Origin: Physcomitrium patens
Taxonomy: Eukaryota; Streptophyta; Bryopsida; Funariales; Funariaceae
Length of the DNA stretch: 64,000 nt
Reading direction: 5' to 3'
Assembly: GCF_000002425.4 (NCBI RefSeq)
Contig: NC_037253.1
Span: 5,304,178-5,368,177 of the forward strand
The number at the start of each line of letters is the position of its first letter. Position 1 is the first letter of the stretch. The notes beneath the pieces were generated by a model. That model saw only the letters and a program-made list of their open reading frames with translations, made no database searches and was not told the DNA's origin. This document shows positions 37,501 to 49,785 of this stretch, one piece after another. The position numbers were made by a program, and so were the translations under genes.

Positions 37501-39290
37501 TTTTTGAAGTTGACCTTAACCCTTGAATCCAGCTTTTTGGAGAAGTAAATTTGGAAGAACTTGCATAAGAACCCTGTTCTCTACCCTTGTTGCTGCTTCC
37601 AAGTCAATGTAATTTGAAGATATGTAGATGATGAATCCCATGTCACAGAACGTAAGAGTAATTAATGAACAAGCTGGTGGTGAAGCCACAACAACACCAC
37701 TTTAATTCTATCGTCCACCAACAAGGATCTTCACTCTAGCTGTTTCCCTCATATATCCAATAGCGCTCTACAGCTCAAAGGTCCAGTCTTACTTTGGTAC
37801 CCGAGGTCGTAGTAATCCGAATTGAGGTCGACCTAAACGCGATGATTTACATCTGCGGTGAAGAAATGACAACCGCGCCTTATGAGTGAAGAGTTTTTTT
37901 GGAATACATCCACCACGACCAACAATGTAGAGATCAGACAAGGATTGCTATGTAAGACCAGCAAGAGAGCTTACGAATCGTAACCATCCGCACAGCCAAT
38001 CCAGTGTCTGCCACAATCTAGACTAGCACAACTTATATTTGCACCAACAATTCTTACGCTCCCGGTAGCAGCTCTTGGACAACACGTGAATCGACACGCA
38101 CAAGGAGTGATGACGACCACCGCAATGCCAAAAGGCACGGAATCCCAAGATGTAAACTGTGAATTCTGTAGCAACGCTCACACGTACCGCAACGCCATAA
38201 AATGCAAAACAAGCAAGATCCAAAACACATTGTTGATGCAACCAACATCAAGCTCTAAACAAAGCTCCACTAAACTTCTTGCCGCACCAAAGCAACTTGA
38301 GCTAGAGAAAAACAACCGCAACAAGCAAGGAGAATAATAGAAGGACCACTAAATTGAGTGTCGACAACATTGTGAGACAGTGACCACTCAAGCTGGATCT
38401 ACAGTGCCGTTGTCGACCAAAACAACACCCACGCACTATCAACACTAGAAGCTCTTTTGCTATTGCCGTATGCACTTAACCATGCCGCTACTTAGGAGGA
38501 CCAGAACGACACATTGACCATCGTGCAATTTCGTTGCACCAAGACTAAAAAAGGTTACTCACCTTGCATTCTCCGAAATAAGAACCAGAACCAAAACAAA
38601 AATGAACATAAGTATAGTTGGTCAGTCGTCTCTTAGCACAACACTAATTGTATTGCAATCACTACCGCTCTTTGCTTCTAGGCACTGTAGCAACTTCAGA
38701 ACTCTACCACAATACTAGATCAGGGAGGAAAATTGTCAATCGACCATCAAGCCGCCGCATAGTACTTTCGCACAGTAAGAATAGCTAACCAACAAAACAA
38801 AAAATCACAAAACAAAAGAATCCATGCTCCACCTCTGTCGATGACACGGTAGATCAAACCTTGAAAAAAACACAAGTGCGGAAAGTTGCTCTAGCTGCAG
38901 CTTGTAGAAAAATTCTGAGCTTCCGCACTACCAAAACTGAAAGAGAGACCCAGAAGTGCTGCACCGTAGTACTTCCTCAATGCGAAGGAGACAAAACAAT
39001 GTTCCGGAGTACCCGAAGCTCGTGAAGACATGAAGAGAGAAAAAACGGAAAGAAAAAGAGAGCGGCTCCAAGGTGGCCCGGACCCCTATCGATAGGAAGG
39101 CTGTCGCAATTTGGGGGCCAGCCTCTCGCCGCCCCAATCCATCTTTTCTTTATTTTTATTTATTTTTTGTCCCTTCTTTTCTTTTTTTGCTTTTATTTTC
39201 CTTCGCTTTCTTATTATTTTTTTCTGGTTTTCCTTTCTTTTGTTCTTGTTGGATATTTTGAACCAATGATTCTACTTCTCCTTCTAATCT
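37500..39290. other. Unrecognised GC-richer block in the transposon desert
   Basis: About 1.8 kb with clearly higher GC than both flanks. Short frames exist on both strands (37971-38251 minus, 38086-38337 plus, 38928-39137 minus), but none shows a known domain and they overlap each other. The right end (39080-39260) holds a short CTATCGATAG palindrome, GGCCC/GGGGGCC repeats and a long pyrimidine-rich tract, which on the minus strand precedes a leader-like CT/GT-rich stretch. It could be an LTR and leader of an unidentified element, or part of a gene relic. I cannot decide. Confidence 0.35.
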
Positions 39291-39972
39291 AATTTAAATA
39301 TTATAATGATAATGAAACCACTACTATCACATCAAGATTTATATTAGCTAAATTGAAGAGGGACTATCTATTTTGGAATTTGTTTTCAAGGAAATTTTGA
39401 AAAAGACATATTTTAGCCATTATGTTCTATTAATTGCTACTTACTTCAAAATTTTCTATCTTAATTTCCTAAATTAATGACTTAAGGACCATAAGTATAT
39501 TTTTTGTCATTAAACCTACAAATAAGTCAATTGTGTGACTCACAACCTTCACTAATACTTCTATAGTTGCCACTAGCTAATTTTTTTGAGTATAATGGCT
39601 TAAAGTTTTTATTTTCTTACCACTATAATCTTCAAAATATATTCATTGATTATAATCATTCTTTTCACTTGTTGATTGCTTATAACAATTATCAATCTTT
39701 TCTTTATGCTTGTATATCTTTGCATCAATAGCATGATTCATTCTAGCTTCATCCATTAATTGTCTCTTCTTTTTAATGCTCTCAGTAATAACATCATGAA
39801 CTTCTCTTTTGTAATTTCTAAAATCTCTTTTAATATGAACTCTATTTTAGCATTTTATACATATCTTTTAGCACCTCCTTTAAATTTATTGCTACTTTAA
39901 TATTATAGAGTAGTTTATAAGCTATTAATTTACCTTTATTTTTTATCTCTTTTATTTTTTCTTCCAATATTA
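39291..39972 (-). pseudogene. Gag relic of second gypsy clade, left of E4
   Basis: On the minus strand a fairly open, Lys/Arg-rich segment (about 39845-39665) reads like a retrotransposon gag C-terminal region. It is the left flank of E4; the right flank (53955 onwards) continues the same kind of minus-strand gag relic, so E4 probably inserted in this older element. Confidence 0.4.
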
Positions 39973-40499
39973 TGTCACAAATATACATATTTATTCTAAT
40001 ATTTACTTACATGATTAAGTGGAAGTAAGTGAAAATAGATTTATTTCATAATATTTTCTAAAAAAACGTATTTGAAGCTTCATAGATGTTGCTTTGTCTT
40101 TACATGTATTTGTAGTTGATTAATAGGATAGAAACTTAGTCAACAAGTTAATCATATATTGGTAGCTTGCAATATAAGCTAACTATGTGGCATACATATA
40201 GAAAACTTATCTTGCAAGTTAAGATATGTATCTTATAAAGTCTTTAGATATATATCTTGCAAATACATTTTTGAGGTCTTATAATACATCTCTATGTAGC
40301 TCTTAGTTAAGAGTATATATGGAGGCAAGAGTGAAGCCTTCTTTACTCTTGTCAATGCCTTTTTAGTCTTTAGTCTTCTTATCTTTAGCAATAGCCATTC
40401 TAATTTAGTAGCATATCATCTTTGAATGACTCTCTACTTCTTTTGAATGACATAAGGATGTATTAAAGATTTCTTTCTTCAAGATTTATGTCCTTAACA
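39973..40499 (+). repeat. 5' LTR of E4
   Basis: Starts TGTCACAAATATAC and ends CCTTAACA. It aligns over its length with 53426-53954, with the solo LTR at 55120-55658 and, in reverse, with the E3 LTRs. A TATATATGG box near 40313-40321 is followed within 5 bp by an inverted repeat (11-nt arms at 40326-40336 and 40341-40351, CCTT loop, one G-T pair). Confidence 0.85.
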
Positions 40500-40722
40500 G
40501 TTTGATAAGAGTGCTAACTTATTATTTTTATTTTATTTTAGAAGTGGATTATTCTACTTTTATTATTGTATTTTGAAGGTTGCTGACTATCTACCTTTAA
40601 ATAAGCAATCTTTTTTTCTAACATTAATTTTTTTTTAAAAAAAATGGATTATCCTTCTTTGTAGAAATTTTCATTTGATATTAGAGATTGTGAATTACCT
40701 TCTTCTAATTTAACTTTTAAAT

Positions 40723-41727
40723 TTGTTTGAATTGTTTATAGAAGGAAAGATTATGGATGCTACTCTTAACAAAAGTGAAAATAGATTTGTAACTATTACA
40801 AATCTTCATGAGCTTATTAACACTCTAAGAGTAGAAATTTCATGTATTTCCAATGTGAATCATGAAGATACTATTTCTATGTATATGAAAGAAGTTCAAA
40901 ATATGTGTCAAGAAGTTATACAATTGAAGAAAGTAAGTAGATTGACCTTACATGCAAATCCAGTAAGTTTTTCTTCTACAAGTATGATGGGGACCAAAAT
41001 TAGTATGCCTGAGAAGTTTGATGGAACAAGATCAAAATTTTAAGGATTTTTGTAACAAGTCAAGTTCTATCTAAAGTTATTTCCTTTCCAATATCTCAAT
41101 GGATTTACTCAAGTCGGATTTATAGGCATACTATTATTAAGAAGTGTTTTTTTTTAATTTGCATCTTTAATGGAAAAAGATTTGTCACTCTTTCATAATT
41201 TGCATTCATTCCTAAAAGTGTTTACGGCCACATTTGGAAAAATTGATCAAGAAAGAGTAGTAAAAAATAAGCTTTTATCTTTACGACAAGGATTACAATT
41301 AGCCACCATATATGTTGTTGAATTCCAAAACCTTGCTTGCAACGTGGACTAGATTGACAAAGCCTTTATCAATCAATTTCGATATGAATTGAAGGATAAT
41401 ATCAAAGATTTATTATTGACAATGCTAAAGGTAAAAAATTTGGAACAATTTATTGCTCAAACTATTGAATATAATAATTGATTATTTAAAAGAAGTCAAG
41501 AACAAAGACTTGGTTAGAGAGGAACAAGTCAAATAATGACGATAGCTCCCAAGTTTTTAGAAATGTATTCAACAAGGCCAAAATCAATGCAAATTGATAT
41601 GGTATGTTTTAAATTGTTCATAGGACAAAAAAGACTCAACAATATTAATAGGGCTTATGCTTATATTATAGAGAAGCTAAATATACTACTCAATATTGTC
41701 CAAAGAAACAATGTAACTACAAAATGA
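40723..41727 (+). pseudogene. E4 gag relic
   Basis: Three open pieces (40723-41043, 41170-41352, 41536-41727) follow the same order as gag of E3 and E5. They include a start region with heptads, EKFDGTRSKF (matching the C-terminal end of the first gag segment of E3), then the capsid core with HNLHSFLKVFTATFGKID and LRQG, then a zinc-knuckle region near the end. Stops and shifts separate the pieces. Confidence 0.75.
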
Positions 41728-41814
41728 GAAGCATGGTTGCCAAAAAAGATAATGTATTGAAAAAAAAAAAAAAAATAACTATAATAGGAATCATTGTCAT
41801 ATAGCATGATTTAC

Positions 41815-43115
41815 TATTTGAGAATACACTAGATATCTAGCTATAGAGAGTTTAGATTAAAATTTTATATGTATCTTGTCTTAGCTTCCAAAACTCCTTT
41901 ATTTTGCACAAAATTCAAAATATAGCAAAAGTTTTTCAAAACATATTTTTCTTGCAAAGGGTTTTTTCTTTTTGAACTTTAGAAATTTATAACGCTTGAT
42001 CTAACCGTTCAATTTATCTCAAACTTATAGAGTAGGTAGAATTTATCTTTAACTTTTACTTCAAAAATAAACCAAATATAAAATCACTTCCAATCTTTTG
42101 GCATCTAAGAAATCCTAGCAGATGCTCTAAATCCTAATTTACAAGTACTTGAGCACTATTTTCTTAATATCTCAAGAATCCAATACTCAAATTCCATCAA
42201 ACTTATATACAAAGTTTATTAACATAAATATACACAATTCCTGAAATTTTGAGCCAAAATCTTATCAAATTGCTTAAGATATAGCTCAAGATACAACCAC
42301 TAGTAAATCGGGTTACTTACTATCCTTAGATTGCATACATTGACTTCAAAATCCACTAATTCTTTTATTTCAACTTAGAATTCAGTAAGCAGTATGCAAA
42401 AAGTGAAGCTACAAAAGTGCTCTCTCTAGTTGCAGTCGTTGATCCTCAATTGCCCTTTGTACGCATGCGATATGTCAAAAATAGTGACAATAGCTCCCAA
42501 ATCAACTCTTTAACTTTGAGCACCTATATCTCCTTCATATAAACTCCAAATCATATAAGATTTGCACCAAAATCATAGCCAAAAACCTAAACTTGCTGAT
42601 CCTAGCCTTCAAAGCTCGAATGGTCTCAAAAAACTAACCCTAATGTCTAATATGGCCTCGGGCAGCCTCCTCAAAGCCTATTGGTCATGATTTTTGACCA
42701 ATAGGAATAGAGATTTTCATCATCCATCTCCATTCATCTATATGGATGTCCTAAACTCTCTTTGCTATTAAAACCCTTCTTTAATCTTTTTTCTTATAAG
42801 ATTTACATAATTTTTGCTCTAAACACCAAATAAGAGAACCAAAATAAGTTTTCAAAGGTTACCAATGTCTAACAAAGGTGACTCTAAATATTTAGAAGTT
42901 ACTATTAATCAAAGCCAATCTTAAAAGCCACTATCAAAAGAAATTAAAGTTATACAAATTCTATAGTAATCTTTTTAAACAACCTCTTTTCAAGGTAATA
43001 ATCAAATTATATTCTACAACCAACTAAATTCTATTAATATGGCTTTCACCATATTACTTAGTAAATTATATATTAAGTACATAGTTACATTATTTTCATA
43101 TAGTAGCCAAACCAC
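41815..43115. mobile_element. Insertion of about 1.3 kb between gag and protease of E4
   Basis: In E3 the gag end and the protease start are only about 100 bp apart, but in E4 they are separated by about 1.3 kb of unrelated sequence. The E4 reading runs to about AATCAT at 41814 and resumes at about ACCGTG near 43121, as expected for a duplicated target ACCAT with two changes. One reading is a solo LTR on the minus strand (TGTTGTGG at the right edge, ATATGACA at the left edge), but the ends do not fit exactly. No coding frame inside. Confidence 0.5.
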
Positions 43116-43126
43116 AACATGATACC

Positions 43127-44445
43127 GTGCGGCTAAAATCTTATGTAATTTCTAATAAAGGTTTTATTTTCTATTTAGATCCTTCACCTTGTTTTATAAT
43201 AGAAGTTAATATAGAAAAAAAATCACAAAGTCTTAGCTTTGTTAGATTCAAGAACCTCAGCCTGTTTTATAGACAAAAACTTTATCAAAAAATAGGAGAT
43301 ATTATTAGCCAAGAAAATTAAACATATACATATAAAAGTCATAGATGGTCATTCACTATCTTTTAGAGATGTTATGCATGAATTTTTTCCTTTAGATATA
43401 ATAATTAAAGATCATAATAGTATAATAATTAAAGATCATAATAGTATAATAATATTTAATATAATAAGATCTCCATCTAATCTAATTATTTTAGGATTAT
43501 CTTGATTAAAAAAGTATAATCTTCTAATAAATTAGATTTTTTGTAACTTTATTTTTTTTGATAGTTTATCTTTTATTATATATGCCATATCCATTTTTGA
43601 TGGTGAAAAGACATCAAGTAATATTCTTAGTCAGTATCAAAATTTTTAAGATGTTTTTAAAAAGAAGAATGTAGATATTCTTTCAAAGCATCGTCCTTGT
43701 GATTGTTCTATTGATCTTCATGAAAAAAATCAACCACCATTTCGACCAATTTATAGCTTATCACAAAATGAATTGATTGCATTTAAGGAGTATATTGAAG
43801 AGAATTTAGCTAAGAATTTCATATGCCATTTTAAATCTCTAATCTAGGCTCCTATCTTATTTGTGAAGAAAAAAGATGGATCTTTGCAAATGTGTGTGAA
43901 CTATCAAGGACACAATAAGATCACCATTGAGAATAGGTATCATCTAACTTCAATTTCAAAACTTCTTGATCTACTCAATTAAGCAAAGATCTATATAAAA
44001 ATAGATCTACAAAGAGCATATAATCTGATACGCATTAAAGAAGGAGATGAATGAAAAAGTGTATTTCAAACTAAGTATGGAAATTTTGAATATAATGTCA
44101 TGCCTTTTGGACTCACAAATGCATCAACTACTTTTCAACATCTAATGAATAATGTCTTTTGTAAGTTTTTAGATGATTTTGTTATCTGTTATTTAGATGA
44201 CATCTTAATCTACTTTAAGTATTTAGAAGAACATGAAGTTCATGTTCATCATATATTATAAAAACTTAGAGATGCATGATTATATACCAAGTTAAAAAAG
44301 TATGTATTCCATACTATTTAAGTTGACTTTTTAAGATACATTATTTTTAATAAAGAACTAATGATAGATCTGAAGAAGGTTCAGACTATCATGGATTAAA
44401 AAAAAAATTAAATAATAAAAAATATGCAATAATTTTTGGGCTTTG
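43127..44445 (+). pseudogene. E4 protease and RT relic (5' part of pol)
   Basis: Begins with a 64-codon frame matching the pre-protease segment of E3. It then continues in broken frames through the RT palm ([19 protein letters not shown], and Tyr-Leu-Asp-Asp near 44190-44205 in [11 protein letters not shown]). It stops at the E3 insertion, with CTTTG as the last five bases. Confidence 0.75.
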
Positions 44446-44985
44446 TGTCAAGGATAAGAACTCGATGAAAAATCAATTTAGACAAGTGAGCCTTTATTCA
44501 AAGAAAGGTAAAAAAATATAAATAAATAGGATATATATTGAAAGAGAAACTAGAATGGCTATTGCCAATAGACAAGAAAACTAGAGACCCTTGAAACTAG
44601 ATTGGAAGCAAGAAAGGAGTTGACAAGAGTAAAGAAGGCTTCACTCTTGTCTCTATATATACTATCTAACTAGGGGCTACGTGGCCATGTTCTATAGGAC
44701 CTCCAATATGTGTTGACTTTGTAGGATACATGCCTTGACTTACAAGGCAAGTTTTTCTACGTATGAGCCACATAGTTAGCTTGATCTTCAAGCTAACAAC
44801 ATGTGTGGTACATGGCCAACTTGTTGATCACGTTTTTAATCCAAAAAGTCAATTAAAGACACTTATGAAGTCAAAGTAGCATCTATAAAGCTTCTAGGAA
44901 GCTTTCATATTAAATACTATAGAATTAACTTACTTTTACCTATTTGTATATGTAATTATTAGCTTATATGAGTATGTCCATGACA
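44446..44985 (-). repeat. 3' LTR of E3
   Basis: 540 bp, plus-strand reading TGTCAAGG to CCATGACA. It contains the near-TATA palindrome at 44622-44651 (13-nt arms, one mismatch) and further perfect palindromes upstream, such as GTTAGCTTGA with a TCT loop near 44775-44800 and TGCCTTG with an ACTTA loop near 44730-44750. Confidence 0.95.
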
Positions 44986-45544
44986 TTACTCCCCTCCTTC
45001 TAGGCACGAGTTCCACGAGGAGCAGTCATCATATGTTGAGGAAATCTATGATGCGACGAATTGTATTCGCCACATACTCTGATCTTTGTTTTCTTCGAAG
45101 ATGATTGATAGGGCCTCTCAACCATCGGTAGTGTCCCATAGCAGGGCGGGAAGACCACCCAATTATTTGATCATTGTTGAAGCCTTCATAACTTCCTTCG
45201 AATAGAACATTTGGAACACCATCAAGAGTTGTTCCTACTTCTAATAAAATCACCAAACATCGGGAGTCCCTTCCCAAATCTTGATACCAAACACGTTGTA
45301 TCTCGCCATCTATTCAAGGAAGAACATGTCGTTCTTGAAGATCTTCATCTTGATTATGTCGTCTTGAAGGTTGTGACAATCATAATATCTCATCCGACAG
45401 GTCAGCAAATGAAGGCTCTTGAGTCGAATCTGCTCGTTATTTGTTCTCCATCTCCTAAGCGTCACAACTACAAAGAAGCTATGAACAAAGATTGAAAGTA
45501 GAATGTTATCTTACCTAGATGTTGTTTTTTTTATAAAGAAGGTT

Positions 45545-45740
45545 TTCATCTTGATTCTAATGGATGTCGTGGATGAAAAGCCTCCACCGTCTTTGCTGCA
45601 TTTACAAGATTCTTTATTGGCTCCCATGTGTGTTCACTAATATCATATCCGCGTCAATGGATAAGATATTCCAATTTATTTTGACGTCGCCTTGAATCTA
45701 AGACTTCTTCTACTTCAAACTCTTCATTATTGTTTACTTC
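45545..45740 (-). pseudogene. E3 chromodomain
   Basis: After the integrase end the minus-strand reading gives EEFEVEEVLDSRRRQNKLEY, then Leu-Ile-His-(stop for Trp)-Arg-Gly-Tyr, then HTWEPIKNLVNAAKTVEAF. This is a chromodomain, which defines chromoviruses and guides insertion to heterochromatin marked by methylated histone H3 (established for the group). One Trp is a TGA/TAG-type stop. It fits the nested insertion pattern here. Confidence 0.85.
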
Positions 45741-45761
45741 TATAGGAGGAGGTAGATCTTG

Positions 45762-45974
45762 TCATCTTCTTGGTATGTCTACTGTCTTGTATGGTTCAAG
45801 AAGAGACACGTGGAATAGTGGATGGATTTTCATTGACTCCGGTAGATGTAAACAATATGCAACTGGATTGATTTGTACAGAAATAAAAAATGGTCCCAGC
45901 CTTCGATAGTCCAACTTATCACAAGGACGAGTGGTCTTGATATTGCGATGAAATAGCCATACCTTATCACCCAA
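45762..45974 (-). pseudogene. E3 integrase C-terminal region
   Basis: A 70-codon frame: MGDKVWLFHRNIKTTRPCDK, a GPF motif (Leu-Gly-Pro-Phe) and HPLFHVSLLEPYK, the standard end of the integrase of plant chromoviruses, directly before the chromodomain. Confidence 0.85.
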
Positions 45975-46304
45975 GAGGAATGGTGGTTGTTCCTTTCGAT
46001 AGACATCCGCATTGACCTTTTGTTGTTCTTAAGCCTCTTTTAACTACACCTTCATCGTTGCATGTAGCTCTGATAAATGAATCACCAAATCTTTCGCAAC
46101 AGGATTATCAACTTTTGAAAAGTCAAAAGTATCAAGTCATGGATGATAACCATAATTAGCAAAGAAAGGTGTTTGTTTTGTAGAAGAATGTACCGTGTTA
46201 TTGTAAGCAAACTCTGCCAATGGCAAAAGAGTTGTCCAATCATCTTGTTGGAAGTTAATAGTACATCTTAAATATTATTCCAAAACTTGATTAATACACT
46301 CCGT

Positions 46305-46591
46305 TTATCCATCAGTTTGAGGATGGAATGCCAAAGATAGTTTTATATCCACTTTTAGAATCTTAAAAAGAGTCCGCCAAAATCTTGATACAAATTGAGT
46401 TCTCCTATCTGATATAATATCCTTGGGTAATCCATGATAGCAATAGATATTGTCAAGAAAGAGCTTAGCTGTTTCTTCACCTGTGATAGTTTTTGTACAT
46501 GGTACAAAATGTGCCATCTTGTAAAACAATCTACTATCATGAATATAGAATCATAAAAACCTGAGATTGGAAGATCCGTGATAAAGTCCAT
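46305..46591 (-). pseudogene. E3 integrase catalytic core, frameshifted
   Basis: Two overlapping frames (46591-46355 and 46529-46305) must be combined to cover the core, so a frameshift lies near 46500. The first has [11 protein letters not shown] (first catalytic Asp). The second has [20 protein letters not shown] (second Asp) and LSLAFHPQTDG, which precedes the catalytic Glu. Confidence 0.85.
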
Positions 46592-46690
46592 AGAAACAAA
46601 AGACCATGGTTGTTCTGGAATGGGTAATGGCTGAAGAAGTCCAAAAGGTCAATGACGAGGAGTTTTTGATCTTGAGCAAACATCACATGA

Positions 46691-47518
46691 TTATATAAAA
46701 TCTTTGACTGCCTTCCATATTTGAGGCCACCAAAAATCCCTAGATATCAGCTCCAAAGTCTTATCATATTCAAAATGTCCTGCTGCTGGGAAGTCGTGAC
46801 AAGCTTGAAGAATATGTAAACGTGCTTCTCCTTCTTGAACATATAGGCGTCCTTCAAAATAGAGTAGGTTGTTCTTGAATTCAAATTTAGAGGGATCATG
46901 AGATTTAGAAGAATTATTCTTGATATCATGAACAAGAGGGTCTGAAGACATACTTAATTGGACTTGCTTTAGAAAAGTTAAATCAACAGTCAATGTTGAT
47001 TTTATTGCTCGAAGATGAAATTGCTTCGGCTTCAAGAGAATCATTCTTTGTTGCTCAAAAGCTGCATCTCCTTCTTTTGGTGCAAGATAAGAACGTCTAG
47101 ACAAGGCATCGGACAAACCTTGTTGTTTTCCTGGCCGATAAGTGATGATGAACTCGAATCTTGATAAAGACATGCTCCAACGAGCTTGACAATGATTTAA
47201 TATGCGTGCTGACATAAAATATTCGAGGTTCTTGTGATGCGTATACACAGTGACTGGACTGGAAGTGCCTTCTACATAATGATGCCATTCTTGAAAAGAA
47301 TCTATAATTGCAAGAAGTTCTTTATCATGGATCTCATAATTGATTTCTACTGCTGAGAATTTTCTTGAATGAAAGGCTACTGGATGAAGTTTGTCATTTG
47401 TTCCCATTTGTGATAAAACCGCACCTAGAGCAAAGTCTGATGCATCTGTTTCCATAAAGAATGCTTTGAAAAAATCAACACAATACAAGATTGGTGTAGA
47501 AACAAACGTTGTCTTCAA
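46691..47518 (-). pseudogene. E3 RNase H and start of integrase
   Basis: A 275-codon frame, the longest pol piece of E3. RNase H: FFMETDASDFALGAVLSQMG, SAVEINYEIHDKELLAI and a tether with ARWSMSLSRFEF, YRPGKQQGLSDALSRR. It then holds the integrase zinc-finger region (His-Asp-Phe-Pro-Ala-Ala-Gly-His, then ELISRDFWWPQIWKAVKDFI). It removes RNA from the RNA/DNA hybrid and begins the integrase. No stops within, but it is cut from RT upstream and integrase downstream. Confidence 0.9.
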
Positions 47519-47917
47519 AGATTCAAAAGCAACTTCCGCTTCTTGATTCCATTAGAGTTTGTCTTTACAAGTCAAACGTGTAAGTGGAGCTACAACTCAA
47601 GAGAAGTCTTTGATGAAGATCCGATAGTAGTTAGCAAATCCCAAAAAATATTGGACATCTCTTACCGTTTTTGGGATCTTCCAATCTATAATAGTTTGAA
47701 CTTTCTTAGGATCCATCATAAGTCCATCATTTGAAATGATTTAACCTAAGAAATCGACTTGAGTAGTGTGGAATACACACTTTTCTATCTTGGCATAGAG
47801 TCCTACATCTCTTAATTTTTGTAACACACGACGAACATGAAGTTCATGTTCTTCTGGATTCTTAGAATAGATCAAGATGTCGTCTAGATAACAGACCACA
47901 AAATCATCCAAAAACTC

Positions 47918-48535
47918 TCAAAAAACATCATTCATTAAATGTTGAAAAGTTTCTGGTGCATTTGTAAGTCCAAAAGGCATGACGTTGTATTCAAAATATC
48001 CATACCTAATTCGAAATGAAGTCTTCCATTCATCTCCTTCTTTGATGCGTACTAGATTGTATACTCCTCGAAGATCTATTTTTGTATAGATCTTAGCTTG
48101 ATTCAGTTGATCAAGAAGTCCAGATATTAAAGGTAGTGGATACCTATTCTTGATGGTAATCTTGTTGAGTCCTCGATAATCAACACACATCCGCAATGAT
48201 CCATCTTTTTTCTTCACAAATAGAATTGGAGCTCCTACCGGAGATTTTGAATGGTGTATGAAATTCTTGGCTAGATTTTCTTCAATATACTCCTTGAATT
48301 CAATCAACTCATTTTGTGATAAATTGTAGATTGGTCCGAATGGCGGTTGTGCTCTTTTTTGAAGGTCAATTGAGCAATCATAGGGACAATGTTCCGGGAG
48401 TGTATCCGCATTCTTTTTTTTTAATACATCTTGAAATTCTCGATATTGGCTTGGAATGCCACTTGAAGTCTTTTCACCAGTAGAAACAGGTGTGGCATAA
48501 ATAATATATGGTGATTCTTTTATAGCAGCATGCAA
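47918..48535 (-). pseudogene. E3 reverse transcriptase, N-terminal and palm part
   Basis: A 205-codon frame: [20 protein letters not shown], the [15 protein letters not shown] segment, [14 protein letters not shown], and [20 protein letters not shown]. It ends at TGA (47920-47918), where the E5 copy has Arg in the same place; CGA to TGA is the C-to-T change expected from cytosine deamination. The catalytic Tyr-Leu-Asp-Asp follows in the same frame just after the stop (about 47895-47880). Confidence 0.9.
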
Positions 48536-48637
48536 GAAAACTTTTGTACCTATAAATACGGGTTTAATTGAACTGGACTTATGACTCTCTACTTGATTAA
48601 CTACACTGTTAGTTATACTTTTAGAGAAAGTAAGAGT

Positions 48638-49033
48638 TCAAAAAATCCAATCTATTTGAGGGTTGTATTTTTCTAACCACGATAAACCTAAAATGACTGG
48701 ATTAGAGGGAGATCTAATGATATTAAATACTACAAAACTATTATGACCATTGATTATTACTTCTATAGGAAGGGTTTCGTGAGTAATATCTCCAGAAGAC
48801 AATGGACGACCATCTATGACGTCTATATGAACAAGTTTAGTTTTCTTTACTAAAGATATGCTATGTCTTTTAGTAAATTCTTCATCTAAAAAATACCTTG
48901 AGGCTCCTGAATGTAACAAGGCAGAGACTTTGTAATGTTTAGGTCCTAAAATAAAATTTAATATAAAACAAGAAGAGGGCTCTGAGGAAAGAATAGGACC
49001 TTTACTAGATGTTGTGTAAGGTTCCAGCCACAT
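48638..49033 (-). pseudogene. E3 aspartic protease region
   Basis: A 131-codon frame with the retropepsin-like fold of plant gypsy elements: active-site segment ALLHSGASRYFLDEEF, later VHIDVIDGRPL and NPVILGLSWLEKYNP. The catalytic Asp of Asp-Ser-Gly is His, so the enzyme is dead. Confidence 0.85.
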
Positions 49034-49125
49034 GGTCCCTATTGTAGCTGGACAAACTCGTTTTCCGACATATTATCTTTTTTCACAGCCATACTCCTCA
49101 TTTTGTGATTACGTCGTTTCTTTGA

Positions 49126-49404
49126 ACAATGTTGAGTAGTGTGCTTTGATTCTCTACAATATAAACATAATCCTTCTTGACGACGATGAGTCTTTTCTTA
49201 CTCAGTAAGAGATTTGAAACGTATTGCATCAATTTGCATATCCTCTACTTTCGAATGTATGTGTTGAAGAGGTGTTGGTGTTGCCATTGAATTATAGTAA
49301 CGTTGAGGTCGGTTCTCAGATCGGAATTCAAAAAGGCAATTGTCGCACTTCACAGCAAAGTCAATTGCTTGATTCAATATTTGAGGATCAAGTAAGTTGA
49401 GCAT
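49126..49404 (-). pseudogene. E3 gag C-terminal part with zinc knuckle
   Basis: A 68-codon frame (49404-49198) matches the end of the capsid domain (LLDPQILNQAI, then a Lys-Cys-Asp-Asn motif). After one stop, an intact CCHC knuckle, CLYCRESKHTTQHC, lies at 49167-49126. This knuckle would bind element RNA. Confidence 0.8.
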
Positions 49405-49785
49405 TAATTTTTTTATCTCATATTATAATCCGTAGAAAAATTAGCTAATAAGTGCAGCATCATTCCACTTGATATCAGTTACAAGTTATCGAAATTGTGA
49501 AGCGTACAACATTACTGATCGATTGCCTTCTCGTAAAATATGGATCTTATTGGTTGCAACACAAATTGCATCATTTTCTCCATACATGGATCAAAACTCC
49601 GCTAGAAAAGCCTCTAGATTATCCAATATTAGATCTCGTCGTTCAAGAAAAGATGAAAATCACGATAGTGCTGAACCTGAAAGAAGCGTACCAATGAATC
49701 TAACTTGCGATCTTGGAGTTGGATAGCTTTGGGGTTGAAGTTCAATCATAAGTTGCACTTGATTGATAAATCCTCGAAAGTTAGA

